The position numbers and the translations under genes are program-made. A stretch of DNA of 64,000 nt from Bacteroidia bacterium (GTDB lineage Bacteria; Bacteroidota; Bacteroidia; B-17B0; Aurantibacillaceae). The stretch is from contig JAEUTO010000013.1 of the NCBI GenBank assembly GCA_016787785.1, positions 124,001 to 188,000 of the forward strand, in the 5' to 3' direction. This document shows, in pieces, positions 1 through 8,700 of the stretch. Every line of letters begins with the position of its first letter. Within the stretch, counting starts at the first letter, position 1. Under the pieces are notes generated by a model that made no database searches, had not been told where the DNA came from, and saw only the letters and a list, made by a program, of their open reading frames with translations.

Positions 1-428
1 TACCACCAGTATTCAACGATAATGAATTTGAAGTGATTGGTACTTTTTCAAAGCCAGATTCAAAAAAGATAGATAGTGATAGCGGACGAATTCTAATTAC
101 GAAAAAATTCATTCATGCGTTTTCGTTTAAAACGCCCAGCGTAAGAAATATAGAGCACACTTTCCCATATATGCATAATGGGGCTTACAGAACTCTTGAC
201 CAGGTGATCGAATTCTACAATAAAGGTGGCAGCTCAGCGGGTAGCCAAAAAATTGAAAACCAAACATTGCCGTTCGACTCATTACAACTATCGCCAAAAG
301 AAAAGGCGGATATAAAATCTTTTTTATTAAGTCTGTCGGATAATCCTTTTAAAAATATAGCACCCAAAAAATTGCCCGTTATAAAAGACCCTGTTTTAAA
401 CAATAGAAAAATTGGTGGCGAGTACTAA
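1..428 (+). CDS. Di-haem cytochrome c peroxidase (MauG/CcpA family), C-terminal fragment
   Basis: The frame is open from base 3, so the gene begins before the window and only about 141 residues are present. The fragment carries the end of the second haem domain: a PPVFNDNEFE stretch, then FKTPSVRNIEHTFPYMHNG, in which the Met of PYMHNG is the usual distal ligand of the electron-transfer haem, then the LDQVIEFYNKGG motif. No CXXCH motif lies in the part seen, as expected because both lie upstream. Family members reduce periplasmic hydrogen peroxide or oxidise other substrates with electrons from cytochrome c. The GTG at 33 is internal and not a real start. Confidence 0.85.
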   Translation, partial: PPVFNDNEFEVIGTFSKPDSKKIDSDSGRILITKKFIHAFSFKTPSVRNIEHTFPYMHNGAYRTLDQVIEFYNKGGSSAGSQKIENQTLPFDSLQLSPKEKADIKSFLLSLSDNPFKNIAPKKLPVIKDPVLNNRKIGGEY

Positions 429-490
429 ATTTAACGTAAGGATAATTCTATTGTCTATTAAGGTTAAGATCTATGCTTTTCTTTTGTGAT

Positions 491-1399
491 ATGAGAACTA
501 TCGCTTATTTCCGATTATTAACTTTCTGTTTTATTACTTCGTTATTATTAAGTTGCAATAATTCAAATAAAACCGAGAAAAAAAATATTATCATTAAAGG
601 TTCTGATTCTGAGGTGAATTTATTGAATTTTTTTGCTACTGAATACAAAGCCAACCGTCCTGATCTTTTAATTACCGTGTCTGGAGGTGGCACCTCTCAT
701 GGAATTGCAGCTTTAATTAATCATGAAGCCGATCTTGCGATCGCATCGCGTGTAATAACTGAAGAAGAATTAAAAAAAGCCAAAGAAAACGGCGTTTATC
801 CAGTTCCGTTTATTATAGCGCAGGATATAGTTGCTGTTATTACTCATCCGGAAACTGGAATTGATAGTTTATCTTTAGAACAATTATCTAAAATATTAGA
901 TGGCACTATACGTAACTGGAAAGAATTAGGCGGTATAGACCTATCTATAACCATATACGGGCGCGACAAACATTCAGGTACCCGGTATTATTTACAGGAT
1001 AAGCTGGGCATTAAAAAATTTCCAAAAAATTATGTTGAACTTGACGGAAATTCTAAGATCATTGAAACAGTGCATAAGCAAAAGGGTTCTATTGGCTACG
1101 TGAATGTTGGATCAATAGTTGACATGAATGGAAAACCAACCAATAAAGTGTGGGCGATGAATTTATATGTTGACAAAAGTGCGGCATGTTCTCCGTATGA
1201 AAACCAAAGAATAAAATACGGTGATTATCCTTTGGTAAGACCTTTGATACAATATACAAATGGTAAACCAACAAACAATCTTTTGGAATTTTTAAATTTT
1301 GAATTATTGGAAAAACAGCAAGCTAATATTGAAAAGCATGGTTATTTAAGGTTAAACGCCACTTATTATAACATGAATCAAAAAAGTCTGAATTTTTAA
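491..1399 (+). CDS. PstS-like phosphate-binding lipoprotein
   Basis: Periplasmic binding protein of the PstS/PBP-like family, about 302 residues. From the ATG at 491 it starts with a charged Arg, a hydrophobic stretch and a lipobox LLLSC (Cys22), so it is probably a lipoprotein; an in-frame ATG at 473 would add six residues before the signal and looks less likely. Typical motifs follow: a GSDSEVNLL phosphate-loop-like segment, VSGGGTSHGIAALINHEADLAIASR, and GRDKHSGTRYYLQDKL, the region that contacts phosphate in PstS. No pstCAB genes are adjacent, so it may be a stand-alone phosphate-binding or signalling lipoprotein. Ligand identity is inferred from the family only. Confidence 0.8.
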   Translation: MRTIAYFRLLTFCFITSLLLSCNNSNKTEKKNIIIKGSDSEVNLLNFFATEYKANRPDLLITVSGGGTSHGIAALINHEADLAIASRVITEEELKKAKENGVYPVPFIIAQDIVAVITHPETGIDSLSLEQLSKILDGTIRNWKELGGIDLSITIYGRDKHSGTRYYLQDKLGIKKFPKNYVELDGNSKIIETVHKQKGSIGYVNVGSIVDMNGKPTNKVWAMNLYVDKSAACSPYENQRIKYGDYPLVRPLIQYTNGKPTNNLLEFLNFELLEKQQANIEKHGYLRLNATYYNMNQKSLNF

Positions 1400-1478
1400 T
1401 GTTATAAAGTAAATTTTGAAGGACAATTCTTTCACAAAAGAATAACATTTAATTACTATTCTTCTTTTTGAATTTGGA

Positions 1479-1486
1479 TAATTTTG
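1479..1486 (+). promoter_or_regulatory. Candidate Bacteroidota -7 box upstream of the SprB-repeat gene
   Basis: TAATTTTG matches the TAnnTTTG consensus of the primary Bacteroidota sigma factor. It lies 79 bases before the ATG at 1566. No convincing -33 TTG is seen at the usual distance. Confidence 0.35.
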
Positions 1487-1508
1487 TTTAGTGAACACCC
1501 TTGAAGTT

Positions 1509-1526
1509 TTATACAGTTCTGTATAA
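1509..1526. promoter_or_regulatory. Perfect 8-bp inverted repeat, candidate operator
   Basis: TTATACAG-TT-CTGTATAA is a perfect palindrome with a two-base spacer, 39 bases before the start of the SprB-repeat gene and downstream of its candidate -7 box. It has no T-run on either side, so it is not a terminator. It could bind a dimeric regulator or form a short RNA hairpin in the leader. Confidence 0.4.
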
Positions 1527-1565
1527 CTCCGAAACCACAAAAATTTTGTAATTTTTTTAAATGAA

Positions 1566-4500
1566 ATGAGAACAAATTTATTTTTTTGGATTTTTGCGTT
1601 TGCTTTGGTTTATAATACATCATTTTGTCAGCAACTGGTAATTAATGAAGTCTCGCAAGGGCCTTCGGGATCAAAAGAATATGTAGAGTTATTGGTTATT
1701 GGAACACCAACCTGTAGTGCTATACCTTGTATGGATCTTAGAGACCATATCATCGATGATAATAATGGAAATCATGCTACAGGTGGTGGCACCGGAATTG
1801 CATCAGGTTGTGTGAGGTTAAAAAACATTCCTTTTTGGTCTTGCATACCAATCGGAACCATGATACTGATCTATAATGATGCCGATCAAAATGCACTGAT
1901 ACCCGCAATTGATCTTTCTATGGCTGATGGAAATTGTAAACTTGTAATTCCAATAAGCGATTGTACTTTGTTGGAAAGGCATACGAGTATTCCGAGTACA
2001 GCTGTGTCAACCTACCCTAGTACGGGTTATACAAACTGTGGTAACTGGGGTCCGATTTCCATGGCCAATAGCGACGATTCATTCCAGACCATAGATGCTT
2101 CAGGCACTTTACTACATTCAGTTAGCTGGGGAAATAATAATCTCTCCACGATCATCTATTTTGCCGGCGGAGCGGGTGGCAATGTAGCAATAATGAATAA
2201 TTCGGTTGACAATAATCCAGCTAACCAGCTAAACTGGACAATGGTGGGCGTTGCTGGAAACGAAACGCCTGGCTTTGCAAATAACGCTGCAAATAATAAT
2301 TGGATAAATTCAATGAACAACGCATGTTCGCCTCTTCTTTCGTTTACGGCAACTGCTTTTTCTTCTAATTCCGGTTGTATTTGTAATGGCTCCGCAACCA
2401 TTAACGTTACGGGGGGCATAGGGCCCTATACCTATACATGGTTTCCTTCTGGAGGAAATGCGAGTGCAGCATCTAATTTATGCGGAGGAACATATACTGT
2501 TAGTTCTCAATCATCTAACGGTTGTTTACAAACTAAGACCGTAAACATCGCAACCGTTAGTTCATTAACGCTTACTATTAATAATAACAGCATAACATGC
2601 AACGGTCTGTCAAATGGGAGCGCTACTATAAATGCTATTGGAGGAACCTTGCCCTATTCCTATACCTGGTCGCCCCTTGGTGGCAATGCATCTTCGGCTT
2701 CAGGTTTACCTGTTGGAATCTACACAGTTACCGTTAAGGATGCTAATAATTGTATTTCAACTGCTACAACCACTATTACGCAGCCAACAGCAGCATTGAG
2801 TGCAATAGTTTCTTCGACAAATAATTTGTGTTTTGGGGCGTCTGGCGGAGTCGCGAACGTATCGCCAAATGGCGGTACACCCGCCTATTCATTTACATGG
2901 AGCCCTCTAGGCGGAAACGCAGCCACTGCGAACGGGTTAGCAGCAGGAATAGTAAGTGTTACAGTAAAAGATGCAAACAACTGCACATTTAATTCAACAG
3001 TTTCAATCACTCAACCCACGGCGGGTATTACGACTGCAATATCATCAACAAATATTTTATGTTTTGGTGGAGCCAATGGTGCTGCAAGTGTTACGCCAAA
3101 TGGTGGCACACCAGCTTTTTCGTATACCTGGATCCCCGCCGGTGGCAATTCGTCTATGGCAAGTGGATTAAGTGCTGGAACATATACAGTATTAATTAAA
3201 GATCTGAATAATTGTACATATAGCTCGACCACCTCAATTACACAACCACCATCGGGAATTATTGCAGCTGTTTCTTCGACAAATGTTTTATGTTTTGGTG
3301 GTGCGAATGGCGCCGCTAGTGTTTTGCCAAATGGTGGTACGCCTGCTTATTCATATACATGGAGTCCATCTGGCGGCAATTCTTCCCTTGCAAATGGCTT
3401 AACTGCGGGTAATTATACAGTATTTATAAAAGATGCAAATAATTGTAATGCCACTTCATCAGTTTTAATTGGGCAACCACAGCAATTTGGTTTAAGCGTA
3501 AACTCAATTACATTGTGCAACAACCAGCCCGGAATTTTATCGGCAACAATTGCCGGAGGCGCCTCGCCAATAACTTATAACTGGAACGGTTCATCTTCGC
3601 CATCAAATACTATTAGCGTAACGGCAACAACAACATCAATTTATACGGTTAGCGCAACCGATGCAAATGGTTGCGTTTCAAATATTCAAAATGCATCAGT
3701 AAACATTGCCAGTTTTTTAAATTTATCTGTGAGCCCAAATGCAAGTGTTTGCAGTGGCGCCATGGCAACTATGAGTGCAGGCGTAAGTGGTGGAAGTGGC
3801 AACTATAATTATGTTTGGCAACCCGGATCGCTGATTGGCCCGGTGCAAAATGTTTCTGTATCGGGATCTCAGATCTATACCGTTAGCGTAGCTGATGGTT
3901 GTTCTTCTGCAATTTCGAAAACCATCTCAATCGCCAGCTACCCGATTCCTGCTTCAAATATAATTTCTTCGCAAAACTCCGGTTGTTTTCCATTATGTGT
4001 CACTTTTTCAAATGCAACTCTATTTTCGTCTGGCCTGGTTCAATCTTATCAGTGGAACTTTGGGAACACTAACGTTTCAAATTTATCTTCGCCAAAAAAT
4101 TGCTATACTCAAGCGGGGAATTATTCTGTTACTATAAATTATATAACTATAAATGGGTGCGTTGGCTCGCAGACCTTGTCAAATTCCATTCAGATTTACC
4201 CAACGCCAGTTGCCCAATTTGTTGCGGATAAAACAGAAATCGGTAGCTACGGAACAGTTATTAATTTCACAAATCAATCCACGAATGCAACAAATTATAG
4301 TTGGTACTTTGGTGATGGAATTACTTTATATGAAACAAATCCGTCTTTTACGTTTTTAACCGAGCAAGATCAGTACGTGTATTTAACTGCAAAAAATGAT
4401 TTTGGATGTACAAATATGTATATGCTAAAAATAGACTACAAGCCTGAGTTTACTTTTTTTGCTCCAAACACCTTTACACCAAATGACGATAATTTAAATG

Positions 4501-4733
4501 ATATATTTTTACCTAAAGGAACAGGTTGGAATACTGATAAGTTTGAATTGACAGTTTATGATCGTTGGGGCGAAAAAATATTTGGAACAAAACACTACAA
4601 CGAAGGCTGGAACGGAAATGTACGTGGAAGTGAAAGCAGTGTGCAAAGCGATGTTTATGTTTGGAAAGTTAGTTTAACTGATGTTTTTTCCAAACATCAT
4701 GAATTTGTAGGGCATATTTTTATTGAAAAATAA
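1566..4733 (+). CDS. Secreted SprB-repeat/PKD protein with T9SS type B (gliding motility) C-terminal domain
   Basis: Large cell-surface or secreted protein, 1055 residues. The N-terminus is a signal peptide (to about Cys21), followed by a lamin-tail-like domain (QQLVINEVSQGPSGSKEYVELL, about 23-230). Five SprB-type repeats follow (about 255-640), each with a GG..PY.YTW.P.GGN...A.GL..G.YTV core; the later units have an exact 77-residue period. Two PKD-like modules are seen (about 800-890 and 905-960; YQWNFGN, YSWYFGDG). The last 85 residues are the gliding motility-associated sorting domain (FTPNDDNLNDIF, YDRWGEKIF, YVWKV), which directs export through the type IX secretion system and surface attachment. 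Likely an adhesin; its partner is unknown. The gene stands alone with its own leader. Confidence 0.92.
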   Translation: MRTNLFFWIFAFALVYNTSFCQQLVINEVSQGPSGSKEYVELLVIGTPTCSAIPCMDLRDHIIDDNNGNHATGGGTGIASGCVRLKNIPFWSCIPIGTMILIYNDADQNALIPAIDLSMADGNCKLVIPISDCTLLERHTSIPSTAVSTYPSTGYTNCGNWGPISMANSDDSFQTIDASGTLLHSVSWGNNNLSTIIYFAGGAGGNVAIMNNSVDNNPANQLNWTMVGVAGNETPGFANNAANNNWINSMNNACSPLLSFTATAFSSNSGCICNGSATINVTGGIGPYTYTWFPSGGNASAASNLCGGTYTVSSQSSNGCLQTKTVNIATVSSLTLTINNNSITCNGLSNGSATINAIGGTLPYSYTWSPLGGNASSASGLPVGIYTVTVKDANNCISTATTTITQPTAALSAIVSSTNNLCFGASGGVANVSPNGGTPAYSFTWSPLGGNAATANGLAAGIVSVTVKDANNCTFNSTVSITQPTAGITTAISSTNILCFGGANGAASVTPNGGTPAFSYTWIPAGGNSSMASGLSAGTYTVLIKDLNNCTYSSTTSITQPPSGIIAAVSSTNVLCFGGANGAASVLPNGGTPAYSYTWSPSGGNSSLANGLTAGNYTVFIKDANNCNATSSVLIGQPQQFGLSVNSITLCNNQPGILSATIAGGASPITYNWNGSSSPSNTISVTATTTSIYTVSATDANGCVSNIQNASVNIASFLNLSVSPNASVCSGAMATMSAGVSGGSGNYNYVWQPGSLIGPVQNVSVSGSQIYTVSVADGCSSAISKTISIASYPIPASNIISSQNSGCFPLCVTFSNATLFSSGLVQSYQWNFGNTNVSNLSSPKNCYTQAGNYSVTINYITINGCVGSQTLSNSIQIYPTPVAQFVADKTEIGSYGTVINFTNQSTNATNYSWYFGDGITLYETNPSFTFLTEQDQYVYLTAKNDFGCTNMYMLKIDYKPEFTFFAPNTFTPNDDNLNDIFLPKGTGWNTDKFELTVYDRWGEKIFGTKHYNEGWNGNVRGSESSVQSDVYVWKVSLTDVFSKHHEFVGHIFIEK
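2598..3480 (+). repeat. Tandem 231-bp intragenic repeats (SprB modules)
   Basis: Equivalent positions of the NLCFGG codons fall at 2598, 2829, 3060 and 3291, an exact 231-base (77-codon) spacing. The units are clearly similar but diverged at the DNA level. A fifth, more distant unit precedes them (about 2360-2590). They encode the SprB modules of the surface protein. Confidence 0.85.
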
Positions 4734-5276
4734 AGTAGGTTAGATTACCCACATCACTGACAAGAAAAAATCATTGGTGTTATTTATTAGAATCAATTAA
4801 TTTTAAAAATTAATGGGTTGCAAGTTGAAGATAACACCACTTACAATTTTTTTAAACTCAACAATTGATTGATTAGAGAAAAAATAACAGGATCAATATT
4901 TAAAAGAGATCGGGAAGGATGATTTTTTTACATAAAAAAATCAAAAAAATATTAATTCCGCTTATCCCTTGTAACTGTAAGTAAAAGTACAAAAATCATT
5001 ACTTCGCATCTCGTCTTTTGTTAGTGAAGACAGTGACCCCTATTCCCGACTTCGTTTAGACATGGTTTGAAAAAACAATCGTCGGCTTGAGAAATATTTT
5101 AAAAAATACAAAACGCCTTACTTTCTCAAATAAACATAAAAAAAGGGTTGTAAATGTGGGAACTAAAAAACATACTGGAAACTTAATTATTATTAGGAAG
5201 CATTGACCAATATAAATCCAGTAATTACCTATACCAATAGCATTTACATAAATTTAACTATAATTATTGCCAAATT
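4734..5276. other. 543-bp AT-rich gap without a recognised gene
   Basis: No ORF of convincing length, RNA gene or strong terminator hairpin was seen. The only structure noted is a weak AT inverted repeat (ATTAATTTTAAAAATTAAT) near 4795. Promoter elements for the downstream metal genes probably lie at its end. Confidence 0.5.
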
Positions 5277-5678
5277 TTGTATCTTTGTTATATCAAAAAG
5301 CTATTTTCCATATTTATCTTATCCATTTTCTTGATTTCATCAACCGAAATAAATCAACTGATGAAATTACCTTTATTTGTTAAGCACTTTTTTGAACATA
5401 AGGATAAAGACGCGCAATTATCATTGTTCGGATTTATAGAAATGCATTATATTCATGCAGATGACAACGATGCCGACCATGACGAGGATATGAAATTGCC
5501 TTTCAAAACCCATAATATTTGCGCAAGCGGCATTGCAATTTCTTTAATTCCCGATAATTTTTCAAATCTATCCATTAAACCTCTGCGCTCAGAAAAAAAT
5601 TCTTATTCAAATTACAAAGAGAAGTTTTTGTCTTCCTCTTACCTTTCTTCGATTTGGCAACCGCCAAAGGCTTGTTAA
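5277..5678 (+). CDS. Small His/Asp-rich secreted protein preceding a heavy-metal RND pump
   Basis: Up to 133 residues. It begins with a hydrophobic, signal-like segment (KKLFSIFILSIFLISSTEINQL) and contains a short His/Asp/Glu-rich stretch (MHYIHADDNDADHDEDMKLPFK) that could bind a metal. From recollection, similar small proteins occur before CusA-type pumps in other Bacteroidota, but I know no assigned function. The start is unclear: the frame opens with TTG at 5277, has no ATG until 5358 (after the signal-like segment), and a -7-like box covers 5280-5287. It lies 89 bases before the pump gene and is probably co-transcribed. Role inferred: periplasmic metal-binding accessory. Confidence 0.6.
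   Translation: MYLCYIKKLFSIFILSIFLISSTEINQLMKLPLFVKHFFEHKDKDAQLSLFGFIEMHYIHADDNDADHDEDMKLPFKTHNICASGIAISLIPDNFSNLSIKPLRSEKNSYSNYKEKFLSSSYLSSIWQPPKAC
5280..5287 (+). promoter_or_regulatory. -7-like box overlapping the start region of the small metal protein
   Basis: TATCTTTG fits TAnnTTTG perfectly but lies inside the first codons of the longest reading frame. If it is used, transcription would begin near 5293, next to the Lys-Lys codons of the signal-like segment. Confidence 0.35.
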
Positions 5679-5767
5679 TTATAATTTAATTGCTTGAATT
5701 ACTGAATGCGCTATTTAGTGCGTTTACTATTTCGCTTTTTTTTTAATTAATAATTCAACTTAAAATT

Positions 5768-8700
5768 ATGCTAAATAAAATAATTGAGTTTTCTATCCGG
5801 AATAAACTCATAATTGGGCTTTTTGTAGTTGCCCTTATCGGTTACGGGACTTATGAAGTAACGAAGCTGCCTATTGATGCGGTACCTGACATTACTAATA
5901 ATCAGGTGCAAGTTATAACAGTTGCACCATCATTTGGCGCTACGGATATAGAACGACTTGTAACCTTTCCCATTGAGCAAGCCAATACAAATATTTCAGG
6001 TTTAAAAGAGATCCGGAGTTTTTCACGTTTTGGCTTGTCGCTGGTTACTATTGTATTTAATGATGAAACAGATATTTATTGGGCAAGGCAGCAAGTTGCC
6101 GAGCGTTTGCAAAAAATACAATCACAAATACCGCTCGGTATCGGTACTACCGAGCTTGGCCCCGTGTCTACAGGTTTAGGTGAAATTTATCAGTACGTAG
6201 TTCGGGCAAAAGAAGGTTATGAAAAAAAATACAACCAAACAGATTTAAGAACCATTCAGGATTGGTTGGTACGTAGACAATTATTAGGTATCAAAGGCGT
6301 GGCCGAAGTAAGTAGTTTTGGCGGCAAGCTAAAGCAAATTGAAATTGCAATTGACCCGAATAAATTGCAATCGTACAATATTACTATACAAGATGTATTT
6401 AGTGCTTTAGAAAAGAACAACCAGAATACTGGCGGAACATATATTGAAAAGGGGCCAACGGTTTTGTTTATACGAAGTGAAGGTTTAATTGGAAGTACCA
6501 AAGATATAGAAGACGTTTCGATCAAAGCAACAGAAAGCGGGCGACCACTTTTCATAAGAGATGTAGCCGAAGTAAAAATAGGATTCGCCACCCGTTATGG
6601 TGCCCTGTGCTTTAATGACAAAGGGGAAGTGTCCGGCGCAGTTGTAATGATGCTGAAAGGCGCTAACAGCAGCGACGTGATTAAAAGCGTTAAGGAGCGT
6701 GTTGTTCAAATACAAAAAACATTACCTGAAGGTGTTGTTATTGAACCATTCTTAGACAGAACTAAAATGGTAAACAATGCCATTGGCACAGTAGAGCAAA
6801 ATCTATTGGAGGGAGCGCTTATTGTCATCTTCGTATTGGTTCTTTTTTTAGGAAACTTCAGAGCAGGTCTGTTAGTAGCTTCTGTAATTCCACTGGCAAT
6901 GCTATTTGCAATTATCTTAATGAACACGTTTGGTGTTAGCGGAAATCTAATGAGCCTGGGGGCGTTGGATTTCGGTTTAATTGTAGACGGAGCCGTTATC
7001 ATAGTGGAAGCCGTTATGCATCAACTTACTCATGGAAAAAAATTCAAAGGTGTTGATCAATTAAATCAATCCGACATGGATACAGAAGTAAAACTATCTG
7101 CGGGTAAAATGATGAATAGTGCCGTTTTTGGACAAGTAATTATCCTTGTTGTTTATTTACCAATATTTACTTTGCAGGGTATTGAAGGAAAAATGTTTAA
7201 GCCTATGGCGCAAACAGTTGCTTTTGCGCTTTTAGGTGCCTTTGTTTTATCGTTAACCTACATTCCTATGATGAGTGCTTTATTTTTAAGCAAAAAAACA
7301 AAGCACAAACAAAATATCTCTGATAGGTTGATGGCTTGGGTCGAAAGAGGATATCAGAATGCTTTGGCAAAAGCACTTCGTTATCCAAAAATGGTTGTCT
7401 CATCAGTTGTTGCGTTATTTATTACAGCTATTGTAATCCTTACGACGCTAGGCGGAGAATTTATCCCTGCATTGGAAGAAGGAGACTTTGCACTTGAAAT
7501 GCGTGTATTACCCGGAAGCAATTTAAATACAACGATAGAAAGTGCAACAAAAGCAGCAGCCATTTTAAAGGAAAAATTTCCTGAGGTTATTAAAGTTGTA
7601 ACCAAAATTGGAAGCGGCGAGGTTCCAACAGATCCTATGCCAATTGATGCTGCAGACGTGATGATCATTTTAAAAGATAAATCTGAATGGACGTCAGCAA
7701 GAACATTTTCTGAACTCGCAGAAAAAATGGGAAAAGAACTAGAAGTTATTTTAGGTACAACTTTTAGCTTTCAGTTTCCTGTTCAAATGCGATTTAACGA
7801 ATTGATGACAGGCGCTAAACAAGACGTGGTGTGTAAAATTTTTGGTGAGGATCTGGATACACTTGCGGCCTACGCACAAAAGCTTGGCGAAATTGCGAGT
7901 AAGGTAGATGGCGCAAAAAACTTATATGTAGAGCCTGTAACAGGCATGCCACAAATAATCATTACTTATGATCGCGCTGCTATTGCGCAGTACAACTTAA
8001 ACATATCTGACATTAATAAGGTAATCAATACTGCTTTTTCCGGACAAACTACTGGTCAATTATTTGAAGGAGAAAAACGTTTTGATATTGTAGTGCGATT
8101 AAATACCGACAAAAGAAAGAACATTGAAGATGTAAAAAATCTACTGATACCAATAACACAGGGGTCTCAAATTCCATTATACCAGTTGGCCGATGTTAGT
8201 GTTAAAAATGGGCCAAACCAAATTCAAAGAGAAGATGCAAAACGGCGAATAGTTGTAGGTTTTAATGTAAGAGGACGGGATGTTCAAACTATTGTAAACG
8301 AATTGCAACAAAAAGTAGAAACACAGATCGTTTTTCCTTCGGGCTATTACGTAACATATGGAGGAGCCTTTGAGAATTTAAATGCAGCAAAGCAACGGTT
8401 AATGATAGCAGTTCCCGTTTCGTTGATCCTTATTTTTCTTTTACTGTTTTTTGCTTTTAACTCGGTTAAACATGGATTACTGATCTATTCAGCTATTCCA
8501 CTTTCTGCGATCGGTGGCATATTCTTTTTAGCGCTGAGGGGAATGCCCTTTAGTATTAGTGCGGGTGTGGGATTTATTGCCTTATTCGGTGTTGCAGTTT
8601 TAAACGGCATCGTACTTATCGCAGAATTTAACCGACTTAAAAAAGAGGGCATGAAAAATTTACATCGCATTGTATTAATGGGTACTAAAGTGAGACTGCG

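Noticed and set aside
1425-1442. ATTCTTT-CACA-AAAGAAT hairpin after the phosphate-binding gene
   Set aside because: Weak AT stem without a following T-run, so not counted as a terminator.
2598-3480. Regular repeats as a CRISPR array or minisatellite
   Set aside because: They are long in-frame protein modules, with no short conserved repeat and unique spacer pattern.
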